Assembly: GCA_003132105.1 (NCBI GenBank)
Contig: PKWS01000396.1
Span: forward strand, 939-9,293
Length of the DNA stretch: 8,355 bases
Source: Desulfosporosinus sp.
Lineage (GTDB): Bacteria > Bacillota > Desulfitobacteriia > Desulfitobacteriales > Desulfitobacteriaceae
Direction of reading: 5' to 3'
The translations under genes and the position numbers were made by a program. Below, piece after piece: positions 6,064 through 8,355 of the stretch. Each line of letters begins with the position of its first letter. Position 1 is the stretch's first letter. The notes below the pieces were generated by a model. It was not told where the DNA came from. It saw only the letters and a list, made by a program, of their open reading frames with translations, and searched no databases.

Positions 6064-8280
6064 CTATTTTTCCTCACCCTGAATTTTATATTTTTCTAAG
6101 ACAGCCTGGATTGTAAACCACTCCACCTCATCTGAGAGAAGTTCTTTAATTGGACGCAATTTCTCTCGGCCTACCTGGCGGACTGCTTCTAATATAAGTG
6201 GTTCCTGTTCAATCGGAATGAAATCATCCCAAGGGATCACTTGTCCATCGAGACTGCAACGGACAAGATGCTGCTGTACTGTGAGCGCAGTAACATTTCG
6301 GACTCTCGCGATGTCTTCTAAGGAGTACCCTTCTTGATAAAGAATAAATGTTTGCTGATGACTCAATACTTTATCCTTAGAAGCTTTCGCTGAACTGCGA
6401 ATTTTCTCTGAGCGCATGCTGACTGCCGAAACATTACGCTGCAGCAACGTAGGAGCTATAACAAATTTCTCTGAGCTACCTTGGTGCGTTGATAATCCTT
6501 TCTTGTTTTCCTCGTTAAAACTCCTAATTTCATCCAAAAATATACTCCCGTATTTTTCTAATTTCCGCTCCCCTACTCCACTAATGCGAATCAACGACTG
6601 GTGATCTATTGGACAGAGCTGAGCCATTTCTCTCAAGGTACTATCTGCAAAAATCATATAAGGTGGTAGGTTTCCCCGGAGTGCCAATTCTCTGCGAAGT
6701 GCACGTAGCCGATCAAACAAACTGATCTCTTCCGCTTTTTCACGAGCAGGCTGCGGTGAAACCTTTTGCGAAACCTTCGCTTCTCCTCTAATAACTAAAA
6801 CTGCATTAGGCAGGAGTTTCACAACTGGGTACTCTCCATTTGATAATTGCAAAAAGTTCTCGGCCACTAAATAGTTGATTCGGTCTTTGATCTCCTGTAG
6901 CGGGATATCCCGCATAATTCCATGTGTGGTGAGCTCATCAAAACGAAGCTCAAGAATTTTCGCTTTACGTGATCCTTTTAACACCTCAGCAACCAAGCCT
7001 ATACCAAACCGTTCACGCATCCGATAAATACAGGAAAATATTTTTTGAGCCTCTACAGTTATATCTACCATTTCACGTTCGTCGTTACAATTACTACAGT
7101 TGCCGCATTCCTCTTGAATATTTTCTTCCCCAAAATACTCCAGAATCGTCTTACGCAAACACCTTGGTGAATGACAGTAATCCACCATCCCCTGCAGCTT
7201 CTTGAGCTCATTCATTTTTCGTTCCGGTTGAAAGATAGTCTGCTCAATCAGAAATCTTTGCAGTACCACATCTTGGGGAGAAAACAACAAAAGACATTCC
7301 CCTGGTTCTCCATCCCGCCCGGCGCGTCCCGCCTCTTGGTAATAGGCTTCCATATTTTTCGGCATATTATAATGGATTACATAGCGAACATTGGATTTAT
7401 CAATTCCCATCCCAAACGCATTAGTAGCCACCATAACCGTTCGTTCATCGAAGAGGAAATCTTCTTGACTCTTTTGACGATCCTCTTCCCCCATCCCCGC
7501 GTGATATTTACCTGCTCTTAAACCATTTTTAGATAAAAACGTCTGAAGGTTGTCCACCTCTTTACGAGTCCCCACGTAAATAATCCCGGACTGATCAGCA
7601 TGCAATTGCGCATACTCCAGAATAAAAGCCTTCTTGTTTTCTCCTCGGAGCGTTGTAAAAGAAAGATTCGGACGGTTAAGAGCCGTCACAAAAACGTTGG
7701 GTCCATTTAACCCCAACTGTCGGATTATATCTGTCTGAACCTCCTCGGTTGCTGTCGCAGTAAAAGCCCCAATCAGCGGTTGCTGCGGAAACGATTTGAG
7801 GAAAGGACCCAGATGAAGGTAGCTCGGTCGAAAATCATGCCCCCACTGAGAGACGCAATGGGCTTCATCAATCGCCACGAAGGAGACATTCAAGGACTCC
7901 AGAAGGTTACGGAAACTTTCCGACTCCAAGCGTTCTGGGGCTACATATAGAAGCTTATATTCCCCACGTTCCGCTTTTTCAATCCGAGACCTGGTTTCTT
8001 TAATGGAGAGCGAACTGTTAATAAAGGTTGCCGGAACCCCGTATTGTTGCAGGGCATCCACTTGATCTTTCATCAAGGAAATCAACGGTGAAATGACAAG
8101 TGTAGTTCCCTCAAACAATAGAGCAGGGATTTGGTAAGCAAGCGATTTCCCCGCCCCTGTTGGCATAATGGCTAATGTATTCTTACCCCGGAGTAAACTT
8201 TCAATCACCTTTTGCTGTCCATCCCGGAATTGGGTATATCCAAAATACTTTTGCAGTACACGCGAGGCTTTTTCCATCAT
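6064..8280 (-). CDS. recQ: ATP-dependent DNA helicase RecQ with C-terminal HTH domain
   Basis: 738 aa from the ATG at 8280-8278. An in-frame ATG at 8292 is possible but directly abuts the AAGGAG ribosome site (0 nt spacing), whereas 8280 is 12 nt away. It is a superfamily 2 helicase: Walker A PTGAGKS (40-46), DEAH (138-141) with the RecQ aromatic loop SQWGHDFRP, motif III TATAT, motif V around ATNAFGMGID, and motif VI QEAGRAGRDG. The RQC region carries the four zinc cysteines (about 374, 392, 395 and 398) and a winged helix (about 410-500). An HRDC domain follows (about 522-586). The last 100 residues (about 638-731) look like the HTH_40-type extension found in some longer RecQ proteins. The role is 3'-5' unwinding in recombination and replication-fork repair. 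Length exceeds E. coli RecQ (about 610 aa) because of the extra domain. It is first in a unit with the MFS exporter. Confidence 0.96.
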   Translation of the reverse strand: MMEKASRVLQKYFGYTQFRDGQQKVIESLLRGKNTLAIMPTGAGKSLAYQIPALLFEGTTLVISPLISLMKDQVDALQQYGVPATFINSSLSIKETRSRIEKAERGEYKLLYVAPERLESESFRNLLESLNVSFVAIDEAHCVSQWGHDFRPSYLHLGPFLKSFPQQPLIGAFTATATEEVQTDIIRQLGLNGPNVFVTALNRPNLSFTTLRGENKKAFILEYAQLHADQSGIIYVGTRKEVDNLQTFLSKNGLRAGKYHAGMGEEDRQKSQEDFLFDERTVMVATNAFGMGIDKSNVRYVIHYNMPKNMEAYYQEAGRAGRDGEPGECLLLFSPQDVVLQRFLIEQTIFQPERKMNELKKLQGMVDYCHSPRCLRKTILEYFGEENIQEECGNCSNCNDEREMVDITVEAQKIFSCIYRMRERFGIGLVAEVLKGSRKAKILELRFDELTTHGIMRDIPLQEIKDRINYLVAENFLQLSNGEYPVVKLLPNAVLVIRGEAKVSQKVSPQPAREKAEEISLFDRLRALRRELALRGNLPPYMIFADSTLREMAQLCPIDHQSLIRISGVGERKLEKYGSIFLDEIRSFNEENKKGLSTHQGSSEKFVIAPTLLQRNVSAVSMRSEKIRSSAKASKDKVLSHQQTFILYQEGYSLEDIARVRNVTALTVQQHLVRCSLDGQVIPWDDFIPIEQEPLILEAVRQVGREKLRPIKELLSDEVEWFTIQAVLEKYKIQGEEK

Positions 8281-8328
8281 AAAGACGAGCATCTCCTTAT
8301 AGTTAACAATCCTATTTCATCTAACTAC

Positions 8329-8337
8329 ATTATAGCA
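8329..8337 (-). promoter_or_regulatory. Extended -10 promoter for recQ-MFS
   Basis: The minus strand reads TGCTATAAT from 8337 to 8329, a consensus -10 with a TGn extension. The expected -35 position falls at the window edge and cannot be judged. The predicted start near 8322 gives a leader of about 40 nt to the ATG at 8280, with AAGGAG at 8298-8293. Confidence 0.65.
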
Positions 8338-8355
8338 AAAAAAACCGAGTTAAGG
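8337..8355 (-). terminator. Possible right half of a terminator for an upstream minus-strand gene (truncated by window edge)
   Basis: Reading the minus strand inward from the edge gives CCTTAACTCGG followed by eight T. This is what the 3' arm and U-tract of a rho-independent terminator look like, but the matching 5' arm (CCGAGTTAAGG) would lie beyond 8355, so the call is conditional. If real, its T-tract runs straight into the TGn of the recQ promoter. Confidence 0.35.

Noticed and set aside
8168..8181. 14-nt match to positions 4-17 as a possible repeat or attachment site
   Set aside because: It lies in the conserved helicase motif I region of recQ, where sequence is set by protein constraint. 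There are no integrase genes or other repeat features nearby.
8281..8292. recQ start at the ATG at 8292
   Set aside because: That codon directly follows AAGGAG with no spacer. The ATG at 8280 is 12 nt away and keeps all conserved helicase residues. The choice changes only four residues.

Overview
The window looks like a chromosomal segment from an anaerobic, low-to-mid-GC Gram-positive bacterium. The best guess is a Clostridia member of the Desulfitobacterium/Desulfosporosinus type. Grounds are strong purine-rich Shine-Dalgarno sites (AAGGAGG, GGAGG), GTG starts, extended -10 promoters, hydrogenase and nickel-maturation genes, a LarA-type nickel-pincer enzyme, a short cytosolic chemoreceptor with a diacid-recognition domain, and a RecQ with a Firmicutes-style C-terminal HTH extension. 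The genus is inference; no rRNA or other marker is present.

Layout. Positions 1-198 (+) hold the C-terminal end of a [NiFe]-hydrogenase maturation protease. It converges on everything else, which is all on the minus strand, and a strong symmetric hairpin at 247-297 separates the two directions. Reading the minus strand from high to low coordinates there are two blocks. Block A is recQ (8280-6064) followed 2 bp later by a 14-TMS MFS exporter (6061-4562), with an extended -10 promoter before recQ and a weak hairpin after the exporter. Block B starts from an extended -10 promoter at 4420-4428: a soluble methyl-accepting protein (4382-3522), then a 69 bp gap, then larA (3452-2190), a nitroreductase-family flavoprotein (2171-1335), hypA (1353-1012) and hypB (1011-325). 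The last four genes are packed with gaps of 18, -19 and 0 bp, and the hypA and hypB ribosome sites lie inside the preceding reading frames.

How the genes may work together. The left 3.5 kb is a nickel-themed neighbourhood: a hydrogenase endopeptidase, the HypA/HypB nickel-delivery pair, and LarA, whose cofactor is a nickel-pincer nucleotide. Placing HypA/HypB in the larA transcript rather than with hypCDEF is the most interesting feature of the window. It suggests shared nickel delivery to a racemase/epimerase, with the nitroreductase as an unexplained redox partner. The larB, larC and larE cofactor-synthesis genes are not in the window. The diacid-domain chemoreceptor next door hints at a hydroxy-acid or hydroxy-diacid substrate (inference). 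There is no mobile element, CRISPR array or RNA gene that I can support, and no stretch over 300 bp lacks a gene.
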